From the NCBI GenBank assembly GCA_017477435.1, contig JAFUVV010000033.1, positions 1-47,449 of the forward strand: DNA of 47,449 bases, given 5' to 3'. The notes below the pieces were generated by a model that was given only the letters and a program-made list of their open reading frames with translations, was not told the DNA's origin and ran no database searches. Shown piece by piece: positions 39,647 through 47,288 of this stretch. Positions within the stretch are counted from its first letter, which is position 1. Every line of letters starts with the position of its first letter. Position numbers and translations under genes: made by a program. Source of the DNA: Prevotella sp. (GTDB lineage: Bacteria > Bacteroidota > Bacteroidia > Bacteroidales > Bacteroidaceae).

Positions 39647-41181
39647 GGTCTTTTCTTGCTTTTTATGAGTGGTATGGCTGCTTGCATGTATTGGTTGGCA
39701 AGGAAGTTGTCGGGGTTCTGCTTGTAGAGCGACTCAAGGATGTAGAACAGTCTGTTCGGCTGGAAGATATAGTCTTCTGTGCTCCGTAGTGAGCGCAGCC
39801 GTCCATAGAGAGGATGGTTGTTGATGGCATCTTCGTTGCCCAGCAGGAGCAGTTGCTCGTTTGCCCAGCCGCGATAGTAAAGGGTTTTTGCAAGTTGATG
39901 CAGGTATTTTCGTGCCACGTCGTACTGTCCGTTCACGATTTCAATTTCTGTCAGCCGCTTCGTGAGGCGTGTGCTTTTGTTGTGGTTGAACAGACTTTCC
40001 TGGGAGTCGTAGAAGAATCTCTGCGCTTCGTTTACCATTCCAATGCGGAAGAGTATCTCGCCGATGACGTTTGAGGAAAGGTTGTCGCGTTGCATGAAGA
40101 GGAACAGGCCTTCTGCACCCATCTGCGGATAGTCGAAGAGATTGTCGGCCAGTTGTCCTCTGATGGCCAGTGCGAGGTCGCAGCAGGCCACCGACATCGA
40201 CGAGGAGCGATTGAACGTGTCGGTGTCGGTGAGTATCTTATCCCACTGCTCGGTGTAGACGAGGGAGTCGTAGCTGATGAGATAGTTGAGGTCGGTATTG
40301 TATTTCTCGGCTGTCAACTTCATCCCGACGGCGACGAGCGCCACGGTGATGGCCGACGTGATGATTGGTTTCATCTTCCAGCGGGGCAACAGTGCCATGG
40401 CTGCAATTGCTGCAGAGGTGATCCACATGGAGTGGATCTGCAGGCTGGGTATTTCGGTGGGGACGCTGTGGTAGGGGATTCCCTTGAATATACGCCAAAG
40501 GGGGTAGGGGGTGTAGAATGTCGAGATCCAAACGACTGCAAATGTCCACGCCGTCAGCATGGCTGCCAGCAGACAGCAGCTGGCTGCCTTCTTCTCTCTG
40601 ATGCCAATTGCCACGAGCATTGCTGCTTCGTAGAGCGCTACGATGTAGGCCGTGGTGCCGAAGAGATGGTAGAACACTGCGATGTATGGCAGGAGTATCA
40701 GCGCGTTTTTCCTTGTCGGCCGGAAGAGCAGGCACGACAGGAGTGCTGCTGCCATGGCAATGGGATACGACAGCAGTGTGTCGGCATAGCTCATGAATGC
40801 CAGCAGCAACAGTGCCGGCACGAAGCTTATCGGGAACGCTGCGTCGCCTGCTCCGTCGCGGCGGGCAATAGTCCAGCTTAGCCTGTGCACGGCTGTTGCC
40901 AGCAGTGCGATGATGACTGCGCCGACCCATGGGGTGTGATAGAACTGGGTGAAGAACTCGCCCAGATAGCGTGCCAACCCGCCGGGGACGGCGATGCGGT
41001 CGATGAAGTACTCGCTGGTGAACTGGAACATCTGCCCCCACTCCTGATATATGATCAGGTGGGTCTGCTTCAGGACGTAGAAAAGGAAAACGGCCACGGC
41101 GAAGAGACACGAAAGGATGGCCTTCCATGGCACCTCTACCGTGGGCGTTTGTTTGACAGTCGGTTTAGTTTTTCTTGACAT
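39643..41181 (-). CDS. DUF6057-type polytopic membrane protein
   Basis: 512 residues. About nine hydrophobic helices lie in residues 15-285 (AILSCLFAVAVFLFYVL, VGAVIIALLATAVHRL, FVPALLLLAFMSYA, LIPYIAVFYHLFGTTAYIVALY and others), followed by a soluble tail of about 230 residues of alpha-helical TPR-like character (YDSLVYTEQWDKIL, NEAQRFFYDSQESL). The combination of a membrane block plus a C-terminal helical-repeat domain is what I recall for DUF6057 in Bacteroidota, commonly next to a TolB-like lipoprotein. Function unknown; surface polymer or cytochrome-related assembly are possibilities. kbl ends 24 bp upstream. Confidence 0.7.
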   Translation of the reverse strand: MSRKTKPTVKQTPTVEVPWKAILSCLFAVAVFLFYVLKQTHLIIYQEWGQMFQFTSEYFIDRIAVPGGLARYLGEFFTQFYHTPWVGAVIIALLATAVHRLSWTIARRDGAGDAAFPISFVPALLLLAFMSYADTLLSYPIAMAAALLSCLLFRPTRKNALILLPYIAVFYHLFGTTAYIVALYEAAMLVAIGIREKKAASCCLLAAMLTAWTFAVVWISTFYTPYPLWRIFKGIPYHSVPTEIPSLQIHSMWITSAAIAAMALLPRWKMKPIITSAITVALVAVGMKLTAEKYNTDLNYLISYDSLVYTEQWDKILTDTDTFNRSSSMSVACCDLALAIRGQLADNLFDYPQMGAEGLFLFMQRDNLSSNVIGEILFRIGMVNEAQRFFYDSQESLFNHNKSTRLTKRLTEIEIVNGQYDVARKYLHQLAKTLYYRGWANEQLLLLGNEDAINNHPLYGRLRSLRSTEDYIFQPNRLFYILESLYKQNPDNFLANQYMQAAIPLIKSKKRP

Positions 41182-41205
41182 TTCTTTGGATTGAAAACAT
41201 TTGTT

Positions 41206-42393
41206 TTATTTCAATACTCCGAGCTCTTTGCCCACCTTTATGAAGGCATTGATGCACTTGTCGAGCTGTTCGCGTGTGTGGCCTGCTGATATCTGGACAC
41301 GTATGCGGGCCTGCTCTTTGGGCACGACGGGGTAGTAGAATCCGGTGACGTAGATGCCCTCTTCCTGCATCTTTGCGGCATACACCTGCGAGAGCTTTGC
41401 GTCGTAGAGCATCACTGCGCAGATGGCGCTCTGTGTGGGCTTGATGTCGAAGCCGGCGGCCATCATCTTGTCGCGGAAATAGCCTACGTTCTCCACCAGC
41501 CGGTCGTGCAGCTCGTCGCTCTCCTTGAGCATCTTGAACACCTCGAGGCTTGCTCCGATGATGCTCGGTGCCAATGAGTTAGAGAAGAGGTAAGGACGTG
41601 AGCGCTGGCGCAGCAGGTCGATAATCTCTTTCCGTCCGGTAGTGAATCCGCCGAGAGCGCCTCCGAAGGCCTTACCCAGTGTGCCGGTGTAGATATCCAC
41701 GCGGCCGTAGGTGTTGAAGAACTCGCTCACTCCGTGGCCGGTCTTTCCCACGACACCTGCCGAATGGCTTTCGTCTACCATCACGAGAGCGTCGTATTTC
41801 TCGGCCAGATCGCATATCTTATCTATCGGCGCCACATTGCCGTCCATGGAGAACACTCCGTCGGTGACGATGATGCGGAAGCGTTGCTCCTGTGCCTCCT
41901 GCAGGCATCGCTCCAGGTCTTGCATGTCGGCGTTGGCATAGCGGTAGCGCTTTGCCTTGCACAGACGCACGCCGTCGATGATAGAGGCGTGGTTCAGAGC
42001 GTCGCTGATGATGGCGTCCTGGTCGGTGAACAGCGGTTCGAACACGCCGCCGTTGGCATCGAAGCAGGCAGCATAGAGGATGGTGTCCTCGGTCTTGAAA
42101 TAGTCGGAGATGGCAGCCTCGAGCTCCTTGTGGATGTCCTGCGTACCGCAGATGAAGCGCACCGACGACATTCCGAAGCCGCGACGGCCCATCATGCGCT
42201 TGGCACCCTCGATAAGACGCGGATTGTCCGACAGTCCCAGATAGTTGTTGGCGCAGAAATTGAGCACTTCTTTTCCTGCAACATCGATAGCTGCCCGCTG
42301 CGGGCTCTCAATCAGGCGCTCCTCTTTGTAGAGGCCTGCCTCACGAATCTCAGCAAGTGTCTGCGTGAGATGTTCTTTCATTTTTCCGTACAT
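41206..42393 (-). CDS. kbl: Glycine C-acetyltransferase (2-amino-3-ketobutyrate CoA ligase)
   Basis: 395 residues, alpha-oxoamine synthase family of PLP enzymes. PLP-binding features: VDESHSAGVVGKTGHG (D207 and H210 contact the cofactor) and Schiff-base lysine K241 in YTGTLGKAFGG. The N-terminal NFCANNYLGLSDNP and GFGMSSVRFICGTQDIHKELE blocks are those of Kbl, with the length of the E. coli enzyme. It cleaves 2-amino-3-ketobutyrate with CoA to glycine and acetyl-CoA, the second step of threonine catabolism, or runs in reverse. Serine palmitoyltransferase is a close relative but has a different N-terminus. No threonine dehydrogenase gene is in the window. It has its own consensus promoter. Confidence 0.93.
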   Translation of the reverse strand: MYGKMKEHLTQTLAEIREAGLYKEERLIESPQRAAIDVAGKEVLNFCANNYLGLSDNPRLIEGAKRMMGRRGFGMSSVRFICGTQDIHKELEAAISDYFKTEDTILYAACFDANGGVFEPLFTDQDAIISDALNHASIIDGVRLCKAKRYRYANADMQDLERCLQEAQEQRFRIIVTDGVFSMDGNVAPIDKICDLAEKYDALVMVDESHSAGVVGKTGHGVSEFFNTYGRVDIYTGTLGKAFGGALGGFTTGRKEIIDLLRQRSRPYLFSNSLAPSIIGASLEVFKMLKESDELHDRLVENVGYFRDKMMAAGFDIKPTQSAICAVMLYDAKLSQVYAAKMQEEGIYVTGFYYPVVPKEQARIRVQISAGHTREQLDKCINAFIKVGKELGVLK

Positions 42394-42464
42394 AGTAATA
42401 TTGATTTAAGTTGTCGTTTCTCTCTGCACAACGGGAACGGGGTCCCCCTTGTAAAATTCAGATA

Positions 42465-42495
42465 CAAAGTTAGTGCAAATCGGAGACAATGCAAA
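42465..42495 (-). promoter_or_regulatory. Consensus promoter of kbl
   Basis: On the - strand: TTTG (complement of 42492-42495), 19-bp spacer, TAACTTTG (complement of 42465-42472). It gives a leader of about 65 nt to the ATG at 42393; a short GGGG-T-CCCC hairpin (42439-42447) lies in that leader. Confidence 0.88.
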
Positions 42496-42578
42496 AGAAA
42501 AACAATCTTTTTTTAACCCAAATCGGTCATTAGACTTTATGGTAGAGATGCATTTGTTTTAGCCAGATAAGCGGTTTT

Positions 42579-42613
42579 ATCTTTGAAGGCGTAGCGGGCT
42601 ACGTCAAAAAGAT
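42579..42613. repeat. Isolated 35-bp imperfect inverted repeat
   Basis: ATCTTT...AAAGAT outer arms and GGCGTAGC/GCTACGTC inner arms around a GG centre, in the middle of the 590-bp gap between divergent kbl and GH127 genes. No T-run. No gene is supported in 42496-42751. Confidence 0.6.
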
Positions 42614-42751
42614 GAAAGCGGTAAGATGGCAAAACAGGGACAGCTATAGCATAAAGATAGTTATTTCAAACTATGATATCCCTTTCCTTGGTCTGATGAT
42701 CGATTTGGGTTTAAAGGCCATTTTCTATTGCCCCTATCTTAGTTATGCTGC

Positions 42752-42836
42752 AGTACATGGCTCATGTACTCCGAGTACACGAGCCATGTACTGCGAGTAC
42801 AAAGGCCATGTACTGCGAGTACACGGGCCATGTACT
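42752..42836. repeat. 22-bp palindrome array, GTAC family, copy E (4 units)
   Basis: Units start at 42752, 42774, 42796 and 42818. Centres: TGGCTCA, CGAGCCA, AAGGCCA, CGGGCCA, so several units read AGTACA-NGGNCC-ATGTACT and are almost perfect palindromes. It lies 84 bp upstream of the GH127 promoter and 257 bp upstream of the kbl promoter. Confidence 0.97.
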
Positions 42837-42919
42837 GCGTCCGATGTGCCTATCCTCCAGCCGCAGGCGCCACGCCCGCATGGTTATGTCATACCATCTG
42901 CCATTCCATAAAGAATTTT

Positions 42920-42950
42920 TTTGTTGATAAATATTTTATTTATATCTTTG
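42920..42950 (+). promoter_or_regulatory. Consensus promoter of the GH127 gene
   Basis: TTTG (42920-42923), 19-bp spacer, TATCTTTG (42943-42950). The ATG at 42984 lies 33 bp after the -7 box; a longer open frame from 42921 overlaps the promoter and is rejected. Confidence 0.88.
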
Positions 42951-42983
42951 CAAGGAAATTGTTACAACGAAATCAAAAATACA

Positions 42984-45900
42984 ATGAAAAAACGTCTTCT
43001 TACTCTGTTGGTACTCTTTGTGCCATTGATGTCATGGTGTGAAACCGGCAACCCTGCACGGAAAGTTAATCAGGTGGACTTTTCGCAGGTGACAATCAGC
43101 GACTCGTTTTGGGCTCCACGCCTCGAGAAGCATGCATCTGCGACGTTGCCTGTATGTATCGACCAGATAGAAAACCAGACCGGACGCATGCAGAATTTCA
43201 TCAATGCTGCCAACGGTACGGGCAGTCACTCCGGCATCTTCTTCGACGACAGCGATGTATATAAAGCAATGGAAGGCATGGCATACTCGCTCGTGGTCAA
43301 ACCCGACGACGCCCTTGAGGCCAAGCTCGACGAATGGGTGGACAACATTGCCGGCGCACAACAAGACGATGGATACATAAACACGTATTTCACATTGACC
43401 GATAATCCGCGATGGACTGACATGGACAAGCACGAGATGTATTGCGCCGGACACCTGATAGAAGCAGGAATAGCTTACTATAAGGCGCGTGGCAAGAGTA
43501 AGCTGCTGGATGTGGGCCGACGGATGGCCGACCACATGATGACAATCTTCGGACCAGACAAACGCCACTGGGTGGCAGGACACGAGGAGATAGAACTCGC
43601 ACTGGTGAAGCTCTATGAGACCACCGGCGAGAAGAAATACCTCGACTTCGCCCACTGGCTGCTGGAAGAGCGTGGGCACGGATATGGCTCAAAAGGAGAC
43701 GGCAGCAACAACTGGAACAAGAACTACTATCAAGACTCCATGCCAGTGAAAGACCTGCGGAAGATTGGCGGGCATGCTGTGCGCGCCATGTACCTCTTCT
43801 GTGGCATGGCCGACGTGGCATCATACATCGATGATGCCGACTATATGACTGCCCTCAACGCGCTATGGCACAACACCGTCGACTGCAATATGTACGTGAC
43901 CGGTGGAATTGGCTCGTCGGCAGCAAACGAAGGATTCACCCACGACTACGACCTGCCCAACGCCACAGCCTATTGTGAGACGTGCGCCTCGGTGGGCATG
44001 GTGCTCTGGAACCATCGCATGAACCTCCTCACAGGCGAAGGAAAATACGTGGACGTCATGGAGCGCTCGCTCTATAATGCACTGCTCGCGGGCATAAATC
44101 TCGCGGGCAACAGATTTTTCTATGTCAATCCCCTGGAGTCGGATGGCAACCATCATCGCCAGGCTTGGTTCGGAACAGCCTGCTGCCCAAGCAACTTGTC
44201 GCGATTTCTGCCTTCGCTGGGAAGCTACATCTACGGAACAAGCGACGACGCACTATGGGTGAACCTGTACATCGGCAACGAGGCCGTCGTGACCGTAGGC
44301 GAGGATGAGGTGAAAGTGACGATGACAACAGACTATCCATGGGACGGAAATGTCAGCATATCCCTCGACCGACCACTCAATGGCAAACAGTTGCGACTGC
44401 ACATACCGGCTTGGTGTAAGAACCACAGCGTAAGCGTCGGAGGCCAGAAAGTAGAGACATCGATGGAAGACGGCTATGCAGTGCTGTCAATTGGCGAAGC
44501 GACAACCATCGAACTGTCGCTCGACATGCCTGTTGAAATGGTAGAGGCCGATGAACGTGTAGTGGAAGACTTGGGATGCAGAGCCATCCAGCGCGGACCA
44601 CTGGTGTACTGCGCAGAGATGGCAGACAACTCTTCGGCAATCTTCAACAGTTTCCAGACAACGCCGGAGACAACTTTCGAAGAGGGGAAAGTGAGCATGC
44701 TCGGTGGAATACATCGCATCACCGCGACCACCAATGGGAAGGCTTTGCGAATGATTCCATACTATGCATGGGATAACCGTTCGGCAGGCAAAATGATGGT
44801 ATGGCTGCATAATGAAGACTACGACAATTATCATAAGAGCGTCACACTTAATCCGTCGGTCGTCACTAACGATTGGGGATACCAGTATGGAAACCTCATA
44901 CCTCTCGATATGAAGAACGACGGACAGCAGCAACTGCTCATCAGCGGGTGGTTTAAATATGGTACTGAGACACCACGCTACAGTGTGATCCTCGAACCAG
45001 ACGAGGGGGGCATCTGGCACGAAAAGACATCTCCGTTTGTCATCGGCGACCGACCATCGTTATCGCCTTGCGACATCGATGGCGATGGCAATATGGACAT
45101 CGTCATCTTCGAACAGACAGGAAACACATCTGACGGTATTTACCGCGGAAATGGCGACGGCACATTCACAAAGATGGGAGTAAGGTTTGTATCACCTCGC
45201 GAAGGGCTTCCCAGCAACTACACCTCTCACTTCTCCACCCTGGCTGGCGTCCTCGCAGGCGATATTGCCGACTTCAACAACGACGGACTAATGGACATCG
45301 TGGCCATCGGACATCAGACGTCGCCCACAGCAGTGCTCTTAAACCAAGGTGTAACAGGGAATGTAATAAAACTAAAACCCATATATTTCGACAGTGGAAT
45401 CACTGATCCTGAGCGAGATAAGGTGGACGGGAAACCATACACCGGGCGTAACTTCGACTGCGGAATGGTGTTTGCACAAGACTTCAACAACGATGGATTT
45501 GCCGATATACTCATCTCTGCCAACAACTGGAACCGTCAGAATTATGATGCAGATTGGGAGCGATATACCGAAGTCTACCTTAACAACGGCAGCGGAACAG
45601 GATTCACACGCACATATTTCGCACAGTCGTACAACGAGAACGAGAACGACAAGCAAAATCCATCGGTCTCTGACGGTGGTGTTGCCATTGCCGATTACAA
45701 CGGCGACGGATTCCTCGACATCTTCCTGCAAGGCTCTGGAGGATATTTCAGTTACTATTGGGACCACACCTTTATTGTTCTCAACGATGGCACAGGACAC
45801 TTCGCACCAATGCCATACGAAGACTTTGACCGGCTCGTCATACGCAACTGGAACAGCACCTCGGGCTGTGCTCAGGCTTACGACTGGAATGGCGACGGAC

Positions 45901-46637
45901 TCATCGATATTATATATCAGGGCTGGTGTCCGGATGAGAATACACAGACGGGATATATATGGCAGAACAATGCTGGTGGTGTAGGCCCAGCATTCAACCG
46001 TGTGTATCGATGGGCAGGAGGATCAGAGGCGGCCAGCTGCCTAGTCGATTGGAATGGCGACGGCAAAAAAGACCTTGTAAATATAGGAAAATGTGAGGAC
46101 AATACATTCCTGGAAGGAAAACCTACAGGCCGGACAACACGCATAACCCTCAGCGATGAGCGAGCCACCGAGCAGCCCAACGAGCCCCGTGACGTAAGCG
46201 CATACGTCGAAGGCAACATGGTTACCCTTTCTTGGACGCCTGCCGACGGAGCTCCACAATCTACAACATACGAACTGTATTTCCGCAATGCCGACGGAGT
46301 CCTGTTAGGATGTCCAAGAGCATATATTGACGGAGAGCGCGAAGGAAAGCGTAAATGCGAAGACTTCGGTAAGTTGGGATGTGTGACGACCGTTACATAT
46401 ACTCTGCCCGATGGACAATACGAATGGGGCGTGCAGGCTGTTGACGGAAGACGAGTTGGTTCAAAATTCACAAAAGGAACATTCACTGTCGGCCAGTCTG
46501 ACGGTATTGATGAGATAGAAATCACTGCCGAAGAAAAGATGTACGACCTGCTCGGACGTCCTGTTGCGCCCCAAAAAGGGAAAAGGCAAAGTCCGGCAAT
46601 CTACATAGTAAAGGGAAAGAAAGTCGTAGTACGATAA
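42984..46637 (+). CDS. Secreted GH127-like beta-L-arabinofuranosidase fused to a 7-bladed FG-GAP propeller and FN3
   Basis: 1217 residues, signal peptide about 1-20. GH127 (DUF1680) barrel and beta domains (about 28-615): GSSAANEGF gives acid/base E316; E332 and C334 (YCETCAS) and C400-C401 (TACCPSNLSR) form the zinc-thiolate site whose cysteine is the nucleophile, by comparison with HypBA1. Residues 625-1055 hold seven FG-GAP/VCBS-like repeats with D-x-(D/N)-x-DG-xxD calcium loops at about 642, 697, 763, 833, 904, 967 and 1022. An FN3-like domain (about 1066-1165) and a C-terminal tail (LLGRPVAPQKG...) follow. GH127 enzymes release beta-L-arabinofuranose, for example from extensin-type arabinans; the propeller probably anchors to substrate or surface. 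Normal GH127 proteins are about half this length. Confidence 0.9.
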   Translation: MKKRLLTLLVLFVPLMSWCETGNPARKVNQVDFSQVTISDSFWAPRLEKHASATLPVCIDQIENQTGRMQNFINAANGTGSHSGIFFDDSDVYKAMEGMAYSLVVKPDDALEAKLDEWVDNIAGAQQDDGYINTYFTLTDNPRWTDMDKHEMYCAGHLIEAGIAYYKARGKSKLLDVGRRMADHMMTIFGPDKRHWVAGHEEIELALVKLYETTGEKKYLDFAHWLLEERGHGYGSKGDGSNNWNKNYYQDSMPVKDLRKIGGHAVRAMYLFCGMADVASYIDDADYMTALNALWHNTVDCNMYVTGGIGSSAANEGFTHDYDLPNATAYCETCASVGMVLWNHRMNLLTGEGKYVDVMERSLYNALLAGINLAGNRFFYVNPLESDGNHHRQAWFGTACCPSNLSRFLPSLGSYIYGTSDDALWVNLYIGNEAVVTVGEDEVKVTMTTDYPWDGNVSISLDRPLNGKQLRLHIPAWCKNHSVSVGGQKVETSMEDGYAVLSIGEATTIELSLDMPVEMVEADERVVEDLGCRAIQRGPLVYCAEMADNSSAIFNSFQTTPETTFEEGKVSMLGGIHRITATTNGKALRMIPYYAWDNRSAGKMMVWLHNEDYDNYHKSVTLNPSVVTNDWGYQYGNLIPLDMKNDGQQQLLISGWFKYGTETPRYSVILEPDEGGIWHEKTSPFVIGDRPSLSPCDIDGDGNMDIVIFEQTGNTSDGIYRGNGDGTFTKMGVRFVSPREGLPSNYTSHFSTLAGVLAGDIADFNNDGLMDIVAIGHQTSPTAVLLNQGVTGNVIKLKPIYFDSGITDPERDKVDGKPYTGRNFDCGMVFAQDFNNDGFADILISANNWNRQNYDADWERYTEVYLNNGSGTGFTRTYFAQSYNENENDKQNPSVSDGGVAIADYNGDGFLDIFLQGSGGYFSYYWDHTFIVLNDGTGHFAPMPYEDFDRLVIRNWNSTSGCAQAYDWNGDGLIDIIYQGWCPDENTQTGYIWQNNAGGVGPAFNRVYRWAGGSEAASCLVDWNGDGKKDLVNIGKCEDNTFLEGKPTGRTTRITLSDERATEQPNEPRDVSAYVEGNMVTLSWTPADGAPQSTTYELYFRNADGVLLGCPRAYIDGEREGKRKCEDFGKLGCVTTVTYTLPDGQYEWGVQAVDGRRVGSKFTKGTFTVGQSDGIDEIEITAEEKMYDLLGRPVAPQKGKRQSPAIYIVKGKKVVVR

Positions 46638-47041
46638 AAACGAACAAATCTTAAATCTTTTAATGTAAGAAAACTTTTATTAGCCACTATCATTATGTGT
46701 CTTGCGCAGCTGGCATGCAGATTGAAAAGAAAAGTGAAGAACGAAGCACGTAAAACGAAGAACGAAGCATGTAAAACGAAGAACGAATTATTCGCTGTGC
46801 TCATCAGCAAGCAGCCTCGCAGATGCAATTTAAAAGTTCTAACCGAAGCAGCCCCGCGGGGAGGTCATAGAACTTTAATTGCATTAAGAGAATCAGCGAC
46901 AGCTAAAAACGAAAAACGAAAAACAAAGAATGAAAACTGGGAGCGCGTGCGTCCCGCCCGCATCCCTGCTGTAAAGTAAAGGCGAGAGCCAGGTGCGCTG
47001 CCGTCCCGCCGGAAGAAAACCATTCAGGTATTAATCCTCTT
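46638..47041. other. Non-coding gap with low-complexity and an inverted repeat
   Basis: No credible gene. It holds AACGAAGAACGAAGC-type direct repeats (about 46735-46790 and 46905-46940), an imperfect inverted repeat TGCAATTTAAAAGTTCT (46824-46840) with AGAACTTTAATTGCA (46869-46883), and two GC-rich GTCCCGCC words (46950-47020). The frame open at 46695-46979 encodes only repeat-derived Lys/Asn/Glu-rich sequence. Confidence 0.6.
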
Positions 47042-47177
47042 CTATAATATCTATAGCCTCTATAGCTTCTATAGCTTCTATAATATCTATAGCTTCTATC
47101 CCCTCTATCTTCCTAGGCCTTCCTAGGCCTTCCTAGGTCCTCCTAGGCTTTCCTAGGCCTTCCTAGGTCTTCCTATA
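47042..47177. repeat. Palindromic hexamer arrays: CTATAG (9-bp period) then CCTAGG (10-bp period)
   Basis: Eight 9-bp units beginning CTAT(A/C) start at 47042 and step to 47105 (four are exact CTATAG). They run directly into six CCTAGG units at exact 10-bp steps from 47112 to 47162, and a closing CCTATA at 47172. Both hexamers are palindromes. The arrays end about 80 bp before the rRNA-type promoter. Confidence 0.95.
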
Positions 47178-47257
47178 ATATAATAAGGTGTAGTTCTCCT
47201 CTTTTCCCTTGATATTTGTCAAGAAGAAAATTTTTTTGAATTTTTTCCTGAAAATAT

Positions 47258-47288
47258 TTTGGTGGTTCTGAAAAAGTGTGTACCTTTG
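47258..47288 (+). promoter_or_regulatory. Consensus promoter, probably of an rRNA operon
   Basis: TTTG (47258-47261), 19-bp spacer, TACCTTTG (47281-47288), preceded by A/T-rich tracts (47227-47260) that could act as an UP-like element. Confidence 0.8.

Noticed and set aside
41206-42393. Serine palmitoyltransferase for sphingolipids
   Set aside because: It belongs to the same alpha-oxoamine synthase family, but the length, N-terminal blocks and overall sequence style fit glycine C-acetyltransferase better.
9991-42836. The palindrome arrays as CRISPR arrays
   Set aside because: The period is 22 bp with 3- or 5-bp spacers, there are no unique spacers of about 30 bp, and no cas gene is in the window.
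42612-43042. Open frames running through the GTAC arrays (also near 9883-10161, 19462-19788, 27233-27662, 34727-34990)
   Set aside because: The 22-bp repeat happens to lack stops in several frames and gives 22-residue peptide repeats. The frames are not consistent between arrays, overlap promoters and lack starts in good context.
46695-46979. 94-residue frame
   Set aside because: It is made of AACGAAGAACGAAGC-type repeats and the inverted repeat; the composition is Lys/Asn/Glu/Arg low complexity and no domain is visible.
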